The notes: generated by a model not told the origin, from the sequence alone. A stretch of DNA of 64,000 nt from Polyangiaceae bacterium (GCA_015075635.1 JABTUA010000002.1:3156292-3220291), one strand, 5' to 3'. Shown: positions 8,051 through 17,375, counted from the first letter of the stretch. Translations and numbers: made by a program.

Positions 8051-8917
8051 TCAGAAACAGGTGCCGATGAGCGTGCAACGCTGATTGCCCGGACAAGGGG
8101 TCCCACCGCAGACGCAGATGCCGAGGTAGCAGGTCCCGCCATTCAGACAGCTGGCGTCGCCGCTGCATGCGCAGAGGTGCGGGCCGGTGGGTGGCTTCGC
8201 GCAATCGAACGCTGGCGCGCACTTGTTCGTGCAGGTGGTGCACGTCGAGGGAGTGGTCAGGTCGGCCTCGCAGCCGTTGCCGACGAGCCCGTCGCAGTCA
8301 GCTCGCAGCGACGGGCAGGCCGTGATCTTGCACGCGCCAGCCACACACGCCGCTGTCCCGGTCGGGGCACTGCACACATCCGTGCAACTCGAGCAGTGCA
8401 CGCTGGTGCCGAGGGGTGTCTCGCAGCCGTTCTGCGCGCTCTTGTCGCAGTCTGCGAAACCCCCGTTGCATTGGCCGACTGCACACTGGCCAGCGACGCA
8501 CGCTGCCTTCCCGTTCTGGACCGAGCAAGCCGCGCAGTCAGCGGCGTCGCAGCCGTTCGCTGCGCTCTTGGACACGCACGAGCCGCCGCAGAGTTTCTCG
8601 CCCGCACCGCAACTCGCGCCACTGCCGCCGCTACCGCCGCCGCCGCCGCCACCGCCGCCACCGCCGGTTCCCCCGCCACCGCCGCCACCGCCGGTTCCCC
8701 CGCCACCGCCGCCACCGCCGGTTCCCCCGCCACCGCTGCCAGCGCTCGGGAAGCCCCCGCTGCCGATCAGCCCTCCCTGCCCCCCGCCGTCAGCGCCCCC
8801 GCTCGCAACGGCAGCGTCGGAGGGTTTGCCGAGCGTCTCGTCCAGATCGTTCAGCGAGCACGCAGTCGAGGACAGCGCCAGCGCTAGTGCTCCGACGCGA
8901 GCCCGGTCCGCCGCCAT
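8051..8917 (-). CDS. Cys-rich lipoprotein with poly-Gly linker
   Basis: 288 aa. Lipobox LSSTAC at the N-terminus, then a Gly/Ser/Thr linker (about residues 38-105) encoded partly by three perfect 27-bp tandem copies, then a domain with about 28 Cys arranged in short repeated loops (CGAGEKLCGGSCVS, CDAADCAACSVQNG, CNGGFADCDKSAQNGCE, CSSCTDVC) ending in an EGF-like segment (CLNGGTCYLGICVCGG). Such proteins are common on myxobacterial surfaces and are probably adhesive or structural. No enzyme motif. Confidence 0.78.
   Translation of the reverse strand: MAADRARVGALALALSSTACSLNDLDETLGKPSDAAVASGGADGGGQGGLIGSGGFPSAGSGGGGTGGGGGGGGTGGGGGGGGTGGGGGGGGGGGSGGSGASCGAGEKLCGGSCVSKSAANGCDAADCAACSVQNGKAACVAGQCAVGQCNGGFADCDKSAQNGCETPLGTSVHCSSCTDVCSAPTGTAACVAGACKITACPSLRADCDGLVGNGCEADLTTPSTCTTCTNKCAPAFDCAKPPTGPHLCACSGDASCLNGGTCYLGICVCGGTPCPGNQRCTLIGTCF
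8647..8727 (-). repeat. Three perfect 27-bp tandem repeats coding Gly/Thr linker
   Basis: Copies at 8647-8673, 8674-8700 and 8701-8727 are identical and in frame, each adding nine residues (eight Gly and one Thr) to the lipoprotein linker; degenerate copies flank them. A multiple of three, so copy-number change would alter linker length without breaking the gene. Confidence 0.85.
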
Positions 8918-9098
8918 GCTCGGAGTATATCCGCGTCCCCGGTCGCGGTCCGCATGACTGCAAAACCCGGCGCAGTTGAGCTGCGTTCACACTAGTCGAG
9001 AGCGCCCACCAAGGCGCCGCTCGGACGAGCTACTTCGATCTCGCCAGCTGGCGAGCGTCATGCGCTCCGGACCCTGCTCTGCTAGAACTAGGGTTGCC

Positions 9099-10679
9099 AT
9101 GCGGGTCATTTCCTGGTTGCGCGCGCTCTCGGGGACCTCGTTGCTCGTCGTCGTCGCAGCGTGTGCGAGCACCGGCGGCGTGGGCGACCCGGGCGGAGGC
9201 GGAGCGGCAGGAGCGGGCGCCACCAGCGGTGCGGGCGGCTCGGGCGCTGCGGGCGGCGGCACCGGGGGCGCGGGTGGCACGGTGTCGAGCGGGGGTCTGG
9301 GCGGAGCGGCGGGAGATCAGAGCGGCGGCACGGGTGGCGGCGGAGTGTGCAACGACGGGCAACAGCAGCCGTGCTACGCGGGCCCCCCGGGAACGGAGGG
9401 AGTGGGCATCTGCAAGGCCGGCGTGCAGGACTGCGCCGGCGGCAAGTGGGGCTCCTGCCAGGGGCAAGTCGTGGCCGCAACGGCAGAGGCGTGCAACGGG
9501 CTCGACGACGACTGCAACGGGCTCGCCGACGAAGGCTTCGGGCAGACGACCTGTGGCAAGGGTGCGTGCTCGGTCACCACGGCCAACTGCGTGAATGGCG
9601 TCCCGGTCGCGTGCACGCCCAAGACGGCGAGCCCGACGGAGAAGTGCGACGGCGTGGACGACGACTGCGATGGCACCATCGACGAGGGGTGCGTGTGCAC
9701 GACCGGCCAGACCCAGCCCTGCTACAGCGGTCCGGCGGGGACGCAGGGCGTCGGCGCGTGCAAGGCCGGCACCCAGGCCTGCAGTGGTGGACAGTGGGCC
9801 GCTTGCACCGGAGCAGTGCTGCCCAAGGCCGAGACGTGCAACTCCGTGGACGACGACTGCGACGGCAGCGTGGACGACGGGAACCCGGGCGGCGGCGCTG
9901 CGTGCAACACCGGCAAGCAGGGCATCTGCGCGTCGGGGACGCTGACTTGCACGACCGGAGCGGTGACCTGCAAGCAAACCAACCAGCCGGCGCCCAGCGA
10001 GATCTGCAGCAACTCGCTGGACGACGACTGCGACGGCCAGACCAACGAGGGCTGCAGCACCGTCGCGCAGCTCATCCACTACGAGCTCGAGCAGAGCTCT
10101 GGCACGAATGTGCCGAACCTGGCACCCGGCCAGCCCGCCGGCAGCATCGTGGGTACCATGACCTGGACCACCGGGGGCGGCGCCCCGGGCTCGAGCTTCC
10201 ACTTGCTCAACCCGTCGGGCAGCGTGAACCACGTCACGCACGGCATCACCACCACGCTCACGACCGCCACCATCGAGTTCTTCTGGAAGTTCGTCTCCGG
10301 CACCGGCACCTCGTACATGTGGTACGACGGCGGCACGAGCTTCCGCGCGTTCACCAACGGTGTGGCCAACGCCGGCGTGATGGTGCGCTCCGTGCCCGGC
10401 GGCGCCGACGTGACCTACACCGGCAACCTGCAGAACGGCCAGTGGCATCACATTGCCTTCGTGCTCGACGCGGCGGGCGGTCAGGGCCGCCTCTACGTCA
10501 ACGGCACGCTCGCAGGCAGCTCGGCGTACTCCGGCTCCGTGGCGATGGGCTCGACCTTCACGGTCCTCGGCCGCGCCACCACGGCGAACTCGGCGAGCGT
10601 CGGCTTCGACCGCTACCGTGTCTGGCAGAGCGCGCTCACGCCGGCCCAGATCGCCAGCATCATCGCCGGAACCTTGTGA
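9099..10679 (+). CDS. MopE-type metal-binding-motif and LamG-like lipoprotein
   Basis: 526 aa from the ATG at 9099, giving a clean signal with lipobox VVAAC. A Gly-rich linker is followed by three to four repeats of the Cys/Asp signature seen in MopE-like proteins: CNGLDDDCNGLADEGF, CDGVDDDCDGTIDEGC, CNSVDDDCDGSVDDGNP and a later SLDDDCDGQTNEGC. These repeats are annotated as putative metal-binding motifs. The C-terminal ~200 residues form a LamG/concanavalin-like domain (IEFFWKFVSG, QWHHIAFVLDAAGGQGRLYV), likely for sugar or surface binding. Outer surface location inferred. Stands alone with no operon partners. Confidence 0.82.
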   Translation: MRVISWLRALSGTSLLVVVAACASTGGVGDPGGGGAAGAGATSGAGGSGAAGGGTGGAGGTVSSGGLGGAAGDQSGGTGGGGVCNDGQQQPCYAGPPGTEGVGICKAGVQDCAGGKWGSCQGQVVAATAEACNGLDDDCNGLADEGFGQTTCGKGACSVTTANCVNGVPVACTPKTASPTEKCDGVDDDCDGTIDEGCVCTTGQTQPCYSGPAGTQGVGACKAGTQACSGGQWAACTGAVLPKAETCNSVDDDCDGSVDDGNPGGGAACNTGKQGICASGTLTCTTGAVTCKQTNQPAPSEICSNSLDDDCDGQTNEGCSTVAQLIHYELEQSSGTNVPNLAPGQPAGSIVGTMTWTTGGGAPGSSFHLLNPSGSVNHVTHGITTTLTTATIEFFWKFVSGTGTSYMWYDGGTSFRAFTNGVANAGVMVRSVPGGADVTYTGNLQNGQWHHIAFVLDAAGGQGRLYVNGTLAGSSAYSGSVAMGSTFTVLGRATTANSASVGFDRYRVWQSALTPAQIASIIAGTL

Positions 10680-10891
10680 CGACGGCCGGGATGCAGAAGC
10701 TACGGTTTGGGGACGCCGAGCAGCTTCGTGGTCGCGGTCATCGGGTCGACGAACATCACCCACACGGTGGTCGCGTTGATCGGCGCGTGCAGGGGATGAT
10801 CGGCAGCGGATGGGCAGCCGCCCGCGCCTCACTCTGCGACGACTGCGGGGGTCGCCTCGGCCACTTGGGCTGCAGCGGACGTGGGGATGGG

Positions 10892-11446
10892 TCAGCGCAA
10901 GCGCAGTACCGCCGTGCCCACGGTCGGCTGCTCCTTCGGCGTGCCGACGAACGCGCCCTCGATGGCGGCGGCAATGCAGCGGGCAGCGGCCGGAGCCACG
11001 GAGCGGCGCTTGGAAACGGACACGTCGCGCGCCCGGCCGGAGCGCGATACGTGGAACTGGATTCGCACCTCCGCCGATGCTCGTTTCAGCCCGCCGTTGT
11101 CGGCGACGCAGCGCGCGTACACGATGGCGTTCTTGGAGAGCCGCGGTGTGGCGCCACCTGTCTTGCCCTTCTGGAAAGTAGTCCGGAGCTCCACCCAAGG
11201 CAGGCGCTTCTTCGGCGGCTCGTCCGCGGCCGTCGGCTCGTCCGCGGCCGTCGGCTCGTCCTTCTGCGACTCCTCGGAGAGGTCACGCGCCTCGGCTTTG
11301 GTGAGGCAGCGGACACGGTGCCCGGCGGCATCGGTCAAGCCTCCCCAGCGACAGTGACCGCGCGCGGTCTTGCCTTTCGCCACGGCGGTCGCGCATACCG
11401 CAAACACGGCCGTCAGCGTCACCCAAGCGAGCGTCGAACGCGACAT
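10892..11446 (-). CDS. Secreted protein with AgmX/TonB-like C-terminal domain
   Basis: 184 aa from the ATG at 11444-11446 with a Sec signal (STLAWVTLTAVFAVCATAVA). The middle holds a short tandem repeat TAADEPTAADEP (two 18-bp copies). The C-terminal ~85 residues (VRIQFHVSRSGRARDVSVSK ending in a run of A/V/L residues) look like the TonB/AgmX-PglI C-terminal fold used in gliding and secretion proteins. The exact role is not predictable. Two Cys (RCVADN, ARCIAA) may pair. Confidence 0.65.
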   Translation of the reverse strand: MSRSTLAWVTLTAVFAVCATAVAKGKTARGHCRWGGLTDAAGHRVRCLTKAEARDLSEESQKDEPTAADEPTAADEPPKKRLPWVELRTTFQKGKTGGATPRLSKNAIVYARCVADNGGLKRASAEVRIQFHVSRSGRARDVSVSKRRSVAPAAARCIAAAIEGAFVGTPKEQPTVGTAVLRLR

Positions 11447-11555
11447 TCGAGAAACCTTTGTCCACCCAGCCCCGCGTGCCGGCGGGCACCCGAGGACGCC
11501 CATAGCACCGACGCGGGCGGTGTGCGACCGGTGGAGCCGAGCTCGGGCCGAAGGT

Positions 11556-11822
11556 CACGGAGCCCCAGCCCCAGACGGTGGCGGTGCTGCCTGCCCCAAC
11601 CCGCGCGTCCTCGGGCGCGGTGCGGCCCTGAACCGGCACTGCCCGGCGCTGTCTCCGGCCGCGCGACCTTCCCCAAAGCCGTGCTCGCGAACGGCGCCCC
11701 GCGGAACGCGCGAAAGCGCAGTCCTCGGCACTCGCGCCGTCCGCTGCGCGCGGCAGGGGAAGGTGGCGCGACGGAATCCGTCGCCAGCCGCGCACGGATG
11801 GAAGGCGTGATAGCGCTGCCGA
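11556..11822. repeat. Dispersed repeat R1, copy a
   Basis: Starts with GTCACGGAGCCCCAGCCCCA and contains CTGCCCCAACCCGCGCGTCC and CTGTCTCCGGCCGCGCGACC. By eye it aligns at well above 80% with 21233-21503 and, in its core, with 23750-23975. No IS inverted ends seen. Copy a runs into the first codons of a gene related to the antitoxin at 21504, so the repeat includes the antitoxin leader region. Confidence 0.8.
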
Positions 11823-11851
11823 GTGACTGAAACCCCTACCGCCCGAGACTC
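11823..11851 (+). pseudogene. First codons of a decayed antitoxin gene
   Basis: Reads GTGACTGAAACCCCTACCGC, coding MTETPTARD, against MTEPATARD at the start of the intact antitoxin at 21504. Homology ends near 11851, where IS91-derived sequence begins. The rest of the toxin-antitoxin pair is gone. Confidence 0.6.
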
Positions 11852-12055
11852 GTCATGCTCGCCGAGCAGCTCGAGCTGGTCGCCGCGAGCGGGCGGGGGC
11901 TCATGCGCGGGCAGTCGGGCGGGGGCTTGGGCACGACGAGCTGCCGTCGCGAGGAGTGGCTCGACAGAACGCCGAATTGGCGAAAAGTGCCAGCGTGGTG
12001 GGGGGACCGCGGCGACCAGACGCGGGATGAGGGCACGCCCACTTGCTCGAGCGCG
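11852..12055 (-). mobile_element. IS91-family transposase fragment
   Basis: On the minus strand the frame gives LIPRLVAAVPPPRWHFSP, the conserved IS91 block that precedes the C-terminal domain, plus PPPARGDQLELLGE. It aligns with 59315-59490 of the fuller IS91-like copy. The rest of the element is missing. The fragment abuts the decayed antitoxin codons, marking a junction at about 11851. Confidence 0.7.
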
Positions 12056-12118
12056 CTCGAGGCCATCTTGGGGGCGACGCCCGTCGCCTTCACGGCCTGC
12101 TCGAACCCTGACGCCTGC

Positions 12119-13039
12119 TCACTGACCAAACGCATGGGTAACGCCGACCGCGCCTGCGGCAACGGCGAAGCCGACGGCGAGGACCAGGTTCCACCGCGTC
12201 CGCGCGTCGACCTCGGACTCGGACAACTGGTACAGCGTCGAGCCCTTGCCGAAGACGGGGACCATTTGGGTGTTGCGGTAGCCGCCACCTTCCGAGGCTC
12301 GAGTCCAGGTCGGCGTGCCGATCACGTACGCGAGCTCGTCGGCGTCAATGACCTCCAGCATCGGGTGCGTCGACTCGTCGAGTCCGAGCTCGGTGCGCCA
12401 CGCCGCGACGTGCTCTTGGCTCGGCACCGCGAACCGAACGTCCTGAAGCTCGACGGAGGCAAGCTGGACCAGCACGAGCCCCGCCGGCGTGGTGAGCTCG
12501 ACGTTCTCGGGTTGGCTCAGCTTCTCGGGGTTGCCCAACAGCCGAAAGCCGCCAGCACGGGACAGGTCGACGTTCGGCAGCGACGATTGCACGCGCGCCG
12601 GCAAGACGGTTCCACCGATCTCGACCAGAGCATCGCTCTGGACGTTCGGATCGAGCGCCGTGGCGCGGCGGAGGCGCAGCAGGCGCTGGTAGCTGCGGTG
12701 TCCGCTCACCCAGACCCCGACCAGAGTCAGACCCGTCAAGATCACGCTGGCGCCGCCCGGCACGATCCAGGAAAGGAGGTAGAGCGGAACGCTGACGCCC
12801 GCGCTCCAGCCGAGCCTGTCCCAGAACGAGCTTCCGACGGCCCAGAGCAAAGCGGCGATGCCGCCGCACACGACGATGTCGCGCCAGAAGCGCGGGATCC
12901 ACACCGCGGGCAGCAGCGTCACGACGAGCAGCAGGACGAAGAAGGCAATGTCGTCTCGACGCAGGCGCGCCCCGATCACGCCGAAGGCGAATGCGCACGC
13001 GATCACCACCAAGGAGAGGACGACGGGTGTGCTCACCAC
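12119..13039 (-). CDS. Integral membrane protein, GIDE-like soluble domain
   Basis: 306 aa starting at a GTG. Four hydrophobic segments fill residues 1-120 (VVLSLVVIACAFAFGVIGA, IAFFVLLLVVTLLPAV, IVVCGGIAALLWAVG, VPLYLLSWIVPGGASVILTG). Residues 130-275 form a soluble domain with AYVIGTPTWTRASEGGGYRN, which recalls GIDE/MULAN-type domains. One more hydrophobic segment is at the end (VLAVGFAVAAGAVGVTHAFG). Function unknown. Same strand as the TerB-like gene, about 80 bp downstream of it. Confidence 0.6.
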   Translation of the reverse strand: MVSTPVVLSLVVIACAFAFGVIGARLRRDDIAFFVLLLVVTLLPAVWIPRFWRDIVVCGGIAALLWAVGSSFWDRLGWSAGVSVPLYLLSWIVPGGASVILTGLTLVGVWVSGHRSYQRLLRLRRATALDPNVQSDALVEIGGTVLPARVQSSLPNVDLSRAGGFRLLGNPEKLSQPENVELTTPAGLVLVQLASVELQDVRFAVPSQEHVAAWRTELGLDESTHPMLEVIDADELAYVIGTPTWTRASEGGGYRNTQMVPVFGKGSTLYQLSESEVDARTRWNLVLAVGFAVAAGAVGVTHAFGQ

Positions 13040-13116
13040 GTCCGGAGGCTACAGCACTCTCGAGTACGCCGCCTGCGGCCGCTGCAAGTGCTTCTGCTAC
13101 CGGGAACGCCGGGCGC

Positions 13117-13566
13117 CTACTTCAGCAGCGGTAACTTCTCGCGCAGGCGAGTGGCGAGCGCGTCGAAATCGAACTTCTCCGGTCGATGCCCCTCGGGGAG
13201 AATGGCGATGTCCATCACCGCGGACGTAGCCAAGTCGAGCTGGCGTTGTTGAAGATCGAGGCGCCGCCCGAGGATCTGGAGCTGTTTCAGCTCCTGGGCG
13301 TTGGCGACGCCGTCGAGCTTCGCCAGCCATGCCGCGATGGCATACGTGAGCGCCCGCTCCCAGTCGCCCAGCGCGCCCAAGTCCACGGTGTCGAGATCCA
13401 CGCCTTCCTTCGCCGCAGCGGCGATCGAAATGCGATCGGCCTCGGACACGCCGCAGGCCTGAGCGGCGCGCAGGAGCCCATCGATCTCGTTCTTTCTCAT
13501 CCAGCCGTCGGCCCAGCCGACGGTGGCGATGGACAGAAAGGCTTCACGCGGCAGGCCAAGCGACAT
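13117..13566 (-). CDS. TerB-like helical protein
   Basis: 149 aa from the ATG at 13564-13566. All-helical, with the TerB-like acidic-metal pattern: LSIATVGWADGWMRKNEIDG near the N-terminus and ALTYAIAAWLAKLDGVANAQ in the middle. TerB-family proteins occur in stress and tellurite-response operons, but many copies are uncharacterised and no other ter genes are nearby. The next gene downstream on this strand is the GIDE-like membrane protein at 12119-13039. Confidence 0.68.
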   Translation of the reverse strand: MSLGLPREAFLSIATVGWADGWMRKNEIDGLLRAAQACGVSEADRISIAAAAKEGVDLDTVDLGALGDWERALTYAIAAWLAKLDGVANAQELKQLQILGRRLDLQQRQLDLATSAVMDIAILPEGHRPEKFDFDALATRLREKLPLLK

Positions 13567-13727
13567 GCTCGGGACCCTAGCAGAGCTGGCGCTCCTCGCG
13601 AAGTCGCGACAGGCTCGCGATGCACCCGCCCGCGCCCCCCCTAGCTTCGGGTGTGGATGCAGCGGCAGCTTCGGCGAGCGGTGGCGGAGGCCCCCGAGCA
13701 CACGCGGCCCGAGTGTCTTGCCAGAGT

Positions 13728-14261
13728 CTACGCGCGCCCTCCCAGCGCGACCGTGACCGTGCCGTCCACGCGCCCGATCGCGCCAGAGTCAGAGCGAGGT
13801 CTTGTCGTCTTGAACGTCCGTGTGGCGACGACGCAACCGTCCGGCTTTCCGGCGGCTGAGAACGCTGGATCCCCGACGATGAAGGCGGCCTTGTTCGGAA
13901 CGTCGCTGCCGATCTTGAGCGCGCCGCTCGTGACCGTGAACGCACCTTCCGAGCTCAAGATCGCGAGGTTGGGGAAGATGAGATGGGTGCCGCGCTCGGG
14001 TCCCGAAGTCGTCGACGGGTTCGGCGGCATCGCCAAGTATCCGCAATCCACCGGGCAGGACTCCTGGGTCAGCGAGCCCAGGTGCGGATTGTCGGACATG
14101 ATGGACTTGATCTCGAGCCAGAGCGTCCCGTCGGGCTTGGTGTACGCGCACTGCGCGGTGAAGTGCACGTTGATGGTTCCGGTGCCGTTCTGGCTGGGGT
14201 TGGGCGCGATGTTCAACGTGACGGGTCTCTCTCGCAAGAACAGCTGAGGCTCGTCCAACAT
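13728..14261 (-). CDS. Hypothetical protein, possibly N-terminally truncated
   Basis: 177 aa. Codon use is strongly GC3-biased, so it looks coding. Beta-rich, with paired Cys (SLTQESCPVDCGYLAMPP) and a terminal GRVDGTVTVALG. The pattern resembles the C-terminal half of myxobacterial lipoproteins that begin with a signal and Gly linker, which are missing here. The start lies only 4 bp after the ATPase stop on the same strand, so either it is co-transcribed or its 5' end was lost at that junction. Confidence 0.5.
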   Translation of the reverse strand: MLDEPQLFLRERPVTLNIAPNPSQNGTGTINVHFTAQCAYTKPDGTLWLEIKSIMSDNPHLGSLTQESCPVDCGYLAMPPNPSTTSGPERGTHLIFPNLAILSSEGAFTVTSGALKIGSDVPNKAAFIVGDPAFSAAGKPDGCVVATRTFKTTRPRSDSGAIGRVDGTVTVALGGRA

Positions 14262-14264
14262 CGC

Positions 14265-16961
14265 TCACCCCGCGGCGCGGGCGGCGGCCACCGGACGGCG
14301 CGGAGCCAGCAGCTTGCCGATCGACTTTCGGAGCTCCTCGACCAGCAGGATCCCGGAAGCGATGGCCACCGCCAGGAGCCAGTCACGCGCTGACAGCGCC
14401 TCCGTCCCGAACAGCAGCCGAGCCGGCGCCCACACCACGACGATCATCTGCAGCAGCATCACGCCCGAGAGCGCCAGCCAAAGGCGCCAGTTCGAGAAGC
14501 TGGATCGGGCCAGCGCGGTGGACCCCTCGGCGCGCGCATTGAAGACGTTGAAGATCTGGAACAGCACGAAGGTCGTGAAGGCCAGGGTCAGCCCGTAGCG
14601 CTCCCCACCCTCCGCCAGCCCGTGCTGGAACGCGAAGAGCGTCCCCACCGCCATCGTCGTTCCGTAGAAGAACAGCGCCGCGAACCTGCGCCAGGTGAGG
14701 ATCGCTTCCCCGCGCTGGCGCGGCGGCTGCGCCATGATTCCGGGCCGCGGCGGGTCGAGGCCCAGGGTCATGGCTGGCGGACCGTCCATGATGATGTTGA
14801 TCCAGAGCAGCTGGATGGCAGTGAACGGCGACGGCAATGCGAGGAGCGAAGCGCCGGTCACGGTGAGCACCGCGCCGATGTTCGTCGACAGCTGGAAGCG
14901 CACGAACTTGACGATGTTGTCGTAGATGGTGCGCCCCTCCTCGACGGCGCGGACGATGGTCGCGAAATTGTCGTCGGCGAGCACCATCGCGGCGGCCTCC
15001 TTGGTCACCTCGGTGCCGGTGAGGCCCATGGCAATTCCGATGTCGGCGGTCTTGACCGCCGGCGCGTCGTTCACGCCGTCTCCGGTCATCGCCACCACGT
15101 GCCCGTTGGCCTGCAGAGCTCGCACGATCCGCAGCTTGTGCTCGGGCGAAACCCGGGCGAAGACGCCGGTGCCCGGTGCAACGGCGGCCAGGTCCTGGTC
15201 ACTCATCGCCTCGATCTCGGGCCCGGTGAGCGCCTGTCCGGCGATGCCGATCTCCGAGGCGATGGCCAGGGCCGTAGCCTTCTGGTCGCCGGTGATCATC
15301 TTGACGCGCACGCCGGCGCCAGCCGCCCGGGCGACGGCGGCACGGGCCTCGGGCCTGGGGGGATCGACGATCCCGATCAGACCCACGAACGTCAGATCGG
15401 TGACGTGCCGCCCCGCACTCCCGGGCCGAACCTCCGCGCCCTCGATGCGGCGCTCCGCCACGGCGAGCACGCGCATGGCCTGCGCAGCCATGCGCTCCGA
15501 CTCCGCCGCGATCGTGCTGCGCATCTCGTCGTCCAGCGGCGCGGCCCCGTTCGCTCCGAGCACCTGCACGCTCCGCGAGAGCACGACGTCGGGGGCGCCT
15601 TTCACCAGCACGAGCACCCGGTCCGCGTCACGGTGGAGCGTCGCCATGAGCTTGGTCGCCGAGTCGAACGGGAGCTCGTCGATCCTCGGCAGCTCCCGGG
15701 CCAGCGCGTGCAGGTCGGCCCCCGCCTTGAGAGCGAGCCCCAGGAGGGCGCCTTCGGTCGGGTCGCCGACCAGCGACCCGTCACGGATCTGTGCCTCGTT
15801 GCACAACGCCACGGGTCGGGTGAGCGGTCCGAGGTCCGTGGACTCGGCGCCGTGGATCTGGCCCTCTCTGCCGTAGCTGTCCCCCGTCACGCTGAAGCGC
15901 CGGCCCTGGAACCAGACGGCCCGAGCGGTCATCTGGTTCATGGTCAGGGTGCCGGTCTTGTCCGAGCAGACCACCGTCGTGCATCCGAGGGTTTCGACGG
16001 CGGAGAGCTTCTTCACGATCGCGCGGCTCCTCGCCATGCGCTGCATGCCGAGCGCGAGCGTGACGGTCACGACCGCGGGGAGCCCTTCGGGAATGGCAGC
16101 CACCGCGAGCGCGATGGCGTCCATCACTTCCTTGAGCAGCGGCTGACCGCGAAGCACGTCGATCGTCAGCACGATGCTGACGACCGTGACCGCGACCAAG
16201 GCCAGGCGCTTCCCGAGGCGATCGAGCTCGACCTGAAGCGGCGTGGCAGCCGGGCCAGCCTCTGCCAGCATGCCGGCGAGCTTCCCCATCTCGGTGCTCA
16301 TCCCGGTCTCCGTGACCACCAGCTCGAGCCGGCCGCGGGTCGCCACGGTGTTCATGAAGACGAAGTTGAAGCGCTCCGCCAGCGGGGTGTCCGCGGCCAG
16401 TACGTCGTCCGACCGCTTCTCCACCGCGTGGGACTCGCCCGTCAGCGCGGACTCGTCCACCTCGACACCGTGGCTCTCCACGACGCGCCCATCGGCGGGG
16501 ATGCGGTCGCCGCCTTCGATCAGGACGACGTCGCCCGGCACGATCAGCTCGACGTCGATCTCCTCGACGGACCCCTCGCGGCGGACCCGGGCCTTGCCCA
16601 CGAGCATGCGTTTGAGCGCGGCCACGGCCGCCTCCGCTCGGTGCTCCTGGCGGAAGCCGAGGAACGCGTTGAGCAGGACCACTGCCAGGATGACGACCGC
16701 GTCCTTCACGTCACCGATGAGCGCCGCGAGCACCGAAGCGACGAGCAACACGACGATCAGCAAGCTCTTGAACTGCTCTGCGAACAGCCGCCAGCCGGGC
16801 TTGGGCGGACGCCGGAGCAGTCGATTGGGACCGTGTCGGGAGAGACGTGCCGACGCCTCCTCGCGAGTCAGGCCGGCGGGTGCCGAGGTTCCCAAGAGCT
16901 CGGCGACTCGCGCGGCCGATTCGGCGTGCCAGCAAGGAGCCTTCCGGGCAGGGCTCTCCAT
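14265..16961 (-). CDS. P-type (P2A-like) cation-transporting ATPase
   Basis: 898 aa from the ATG at 16959-16961. Cation pump of the PMR1/SERCA-like class, probably moving Ca2+ or Mn2+ outward. Order of motifs: N-terminal cation-ATPase domain (GLTREEASARLSRHGPNRL), actuator VDESALTGES, TM4 AIPEGLPAVVTVTLALGMQR, phosphorylation DKTGTLTMNQ, nucleotide site LVKGAPDVVLSR, hinge TGDGVNDAPAVKTADIGIAM, and a C-terminal block of about six TM segments. All catalytic motifs are intact. No dedicated regulator is adjacent; the threonyl-tRNA synthetase-like locus diverges upstream. Confidence 0.92.
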   Translation of the reverse strand: MESPARKAPCWHAESAARVAELLGTSAPAGLTREEASARLSRHGPNRLLRRPPKPGWRLFAEQFKSLLIVVLLVASVLAALIGDVKDAVVILAVVLLNAFLGFRQEHRAEAAVAALKRMLVGKARVRREGSVEEIDVELIVPGDVVLIEGGDRIPADGRVVESHGVEVDESALTGESHAVEKRSDDVLAADTPLAERFNFVFMNTVATRGRLELVVTETGMSTEMGKLAGMLAEAGPAATPLQVELDRLGKRLALVAVTVVSIVLTIDVLRGQPLLKEVMDAIALAVAAIPEGLPAVVTVTLALGMQRMARSRAIVKKLSAVETLGCTTVVCSDKTGTLTMNQMTARAVWFQGRRFSVTGDSYGREGQIHGAESTDLGPLTRPVALCNEAQIRDGSLVGDPTEGALLGLALKAGADLHALARELPRIDELPFDSATKLMATLHRDADRVLVLVKGAPDVVLSRSVQVLGANGAAPLDDEMRSTIAAESERMAAQAMRVLAVAERRIEGAEVRPGSAGRHVTDLTFVGLIGIVDPPRPEARAAVARAAGAGVRVKMITGDQKATALAIASEIGIAGQALTGPEIEAMSDQDLAAVAPGTGVFARVSPEHKLRIVRALQANGHVVAMTGDGVNDAPAVKTADIGIAMGLTGTEVTKEAAAMVLADDNFATIVRAVEEGRTIYDNIVKFVRFQLSTNIGAVLTVTGASLLALPSPFTAIQLLWINIIMDGPPAMTLGLDPPRPGIMAQPPRQRGEAILTWRRFAALFFYGTTMAVGTLFAFQHGLAEGGERYGLTLAFTTFVLFQIFNVFNARAEGSTALARSSFSNWRLWLALSGVMLLQMIVVVWAPARLLFGTEALSARDWLLAVAIASGILLVEELRKSIGKLLAPRRPVAAARAAG

Positions 16962-17240
16962 GTGCACAGCGTTGGGACCGGCAGCCCGTAGAGCAACCCG
17001 TTCCCCTGGACCCGACGTGCGCAAGGACTGCGCGGAGAGAGCGGCTGCCAATTCTCGTCGCGCCTCACCGCGCGCCGGATCTGCTCGATGCCCGCCGGGT
17101 CGTCCATCGATGGCACTTGCTCCTGTGCGGCCCAGTACCTCTCCACCGCCCCGTCCCCGGGTCACCACTTCCCCGCCGGTGGTGACGACGCAGCTCGACT
17201 CGGGGAGACCCGATCGAGACTGCCAACTTGCTCCCGCGAC

Positions 17241-17269
17241 TTGACACCGACGAAGCCAAGGTTCATAAA
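17241..17269 (+). promoter_or_regulatory. Sigma-70-type promoter for the Thr leader
   Basis: TTGACA (17241-17246, perfect -35) and CATAAA (17264-17269, four of six matches to the -10) with a 17-bp spacer. The predicted start near 17276 is about three bases before the leader-peptide ATG, so the leader would be translated from an almost leaderless RNA. An 8-bp perfect hairpin (GTCACCAC/GTGGTGAC, 17161-17186) lies upstream. Confidence 0.6.
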
Positions 17270-17278
17270 AGTCGAGCG

Positions 17279-17350
17279 ATGTTCCTGCGTGCGGCGACCG
17301 TCACGACCACTACCTGCTTCGGCGGGAGCGGTTTCGTGCGCGCGCGGTGA
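17279..17350 (+). CDS. Thr-rich leader peptide (candidate attenuator sensor)
   Basis: A 23-codon ORF, ATG to TGA. Residues 7-12 read TVTTTT, so five of six consecutive codons are threonine (ACC GTC ACG ACC ACT ACC). It ends 26 nt before a strong hairpin and 107 nt before a threonyl-tRNA synthetase-like gene. In classical attenuation, slow translation of the regulatory codons blocks terminator formation; here shortage of charged tRNA-Thr would raise expression of the downstream synthetase. Too short for ordinary gene calling; support is codon content and position. Confidence 0.7.
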   Translation: MFLRAATVTTTTCFGGSGFVRAR

Positions 17351-17375
17351 CGAAGGAAGAGCGCCCCTGAAACTG

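Noticed and set aside
8628..8745. CRISPR-like regular repeats
   Set aside because: They are in-frame Gly codons with no spacers.
9161..11830. 889-codon plus-strand ORF
   Set aside because: Out-of-frame shadow of the MopE/LamG lipoprotein and of the gene at 10892; low-complexity Arg/Gly.
14622..16991. 789-codon plus-strand ORF opposite the P-type ATPase
   Set aside because: Antisense shadow of a clear ATPase. High GC keeps stops rare.
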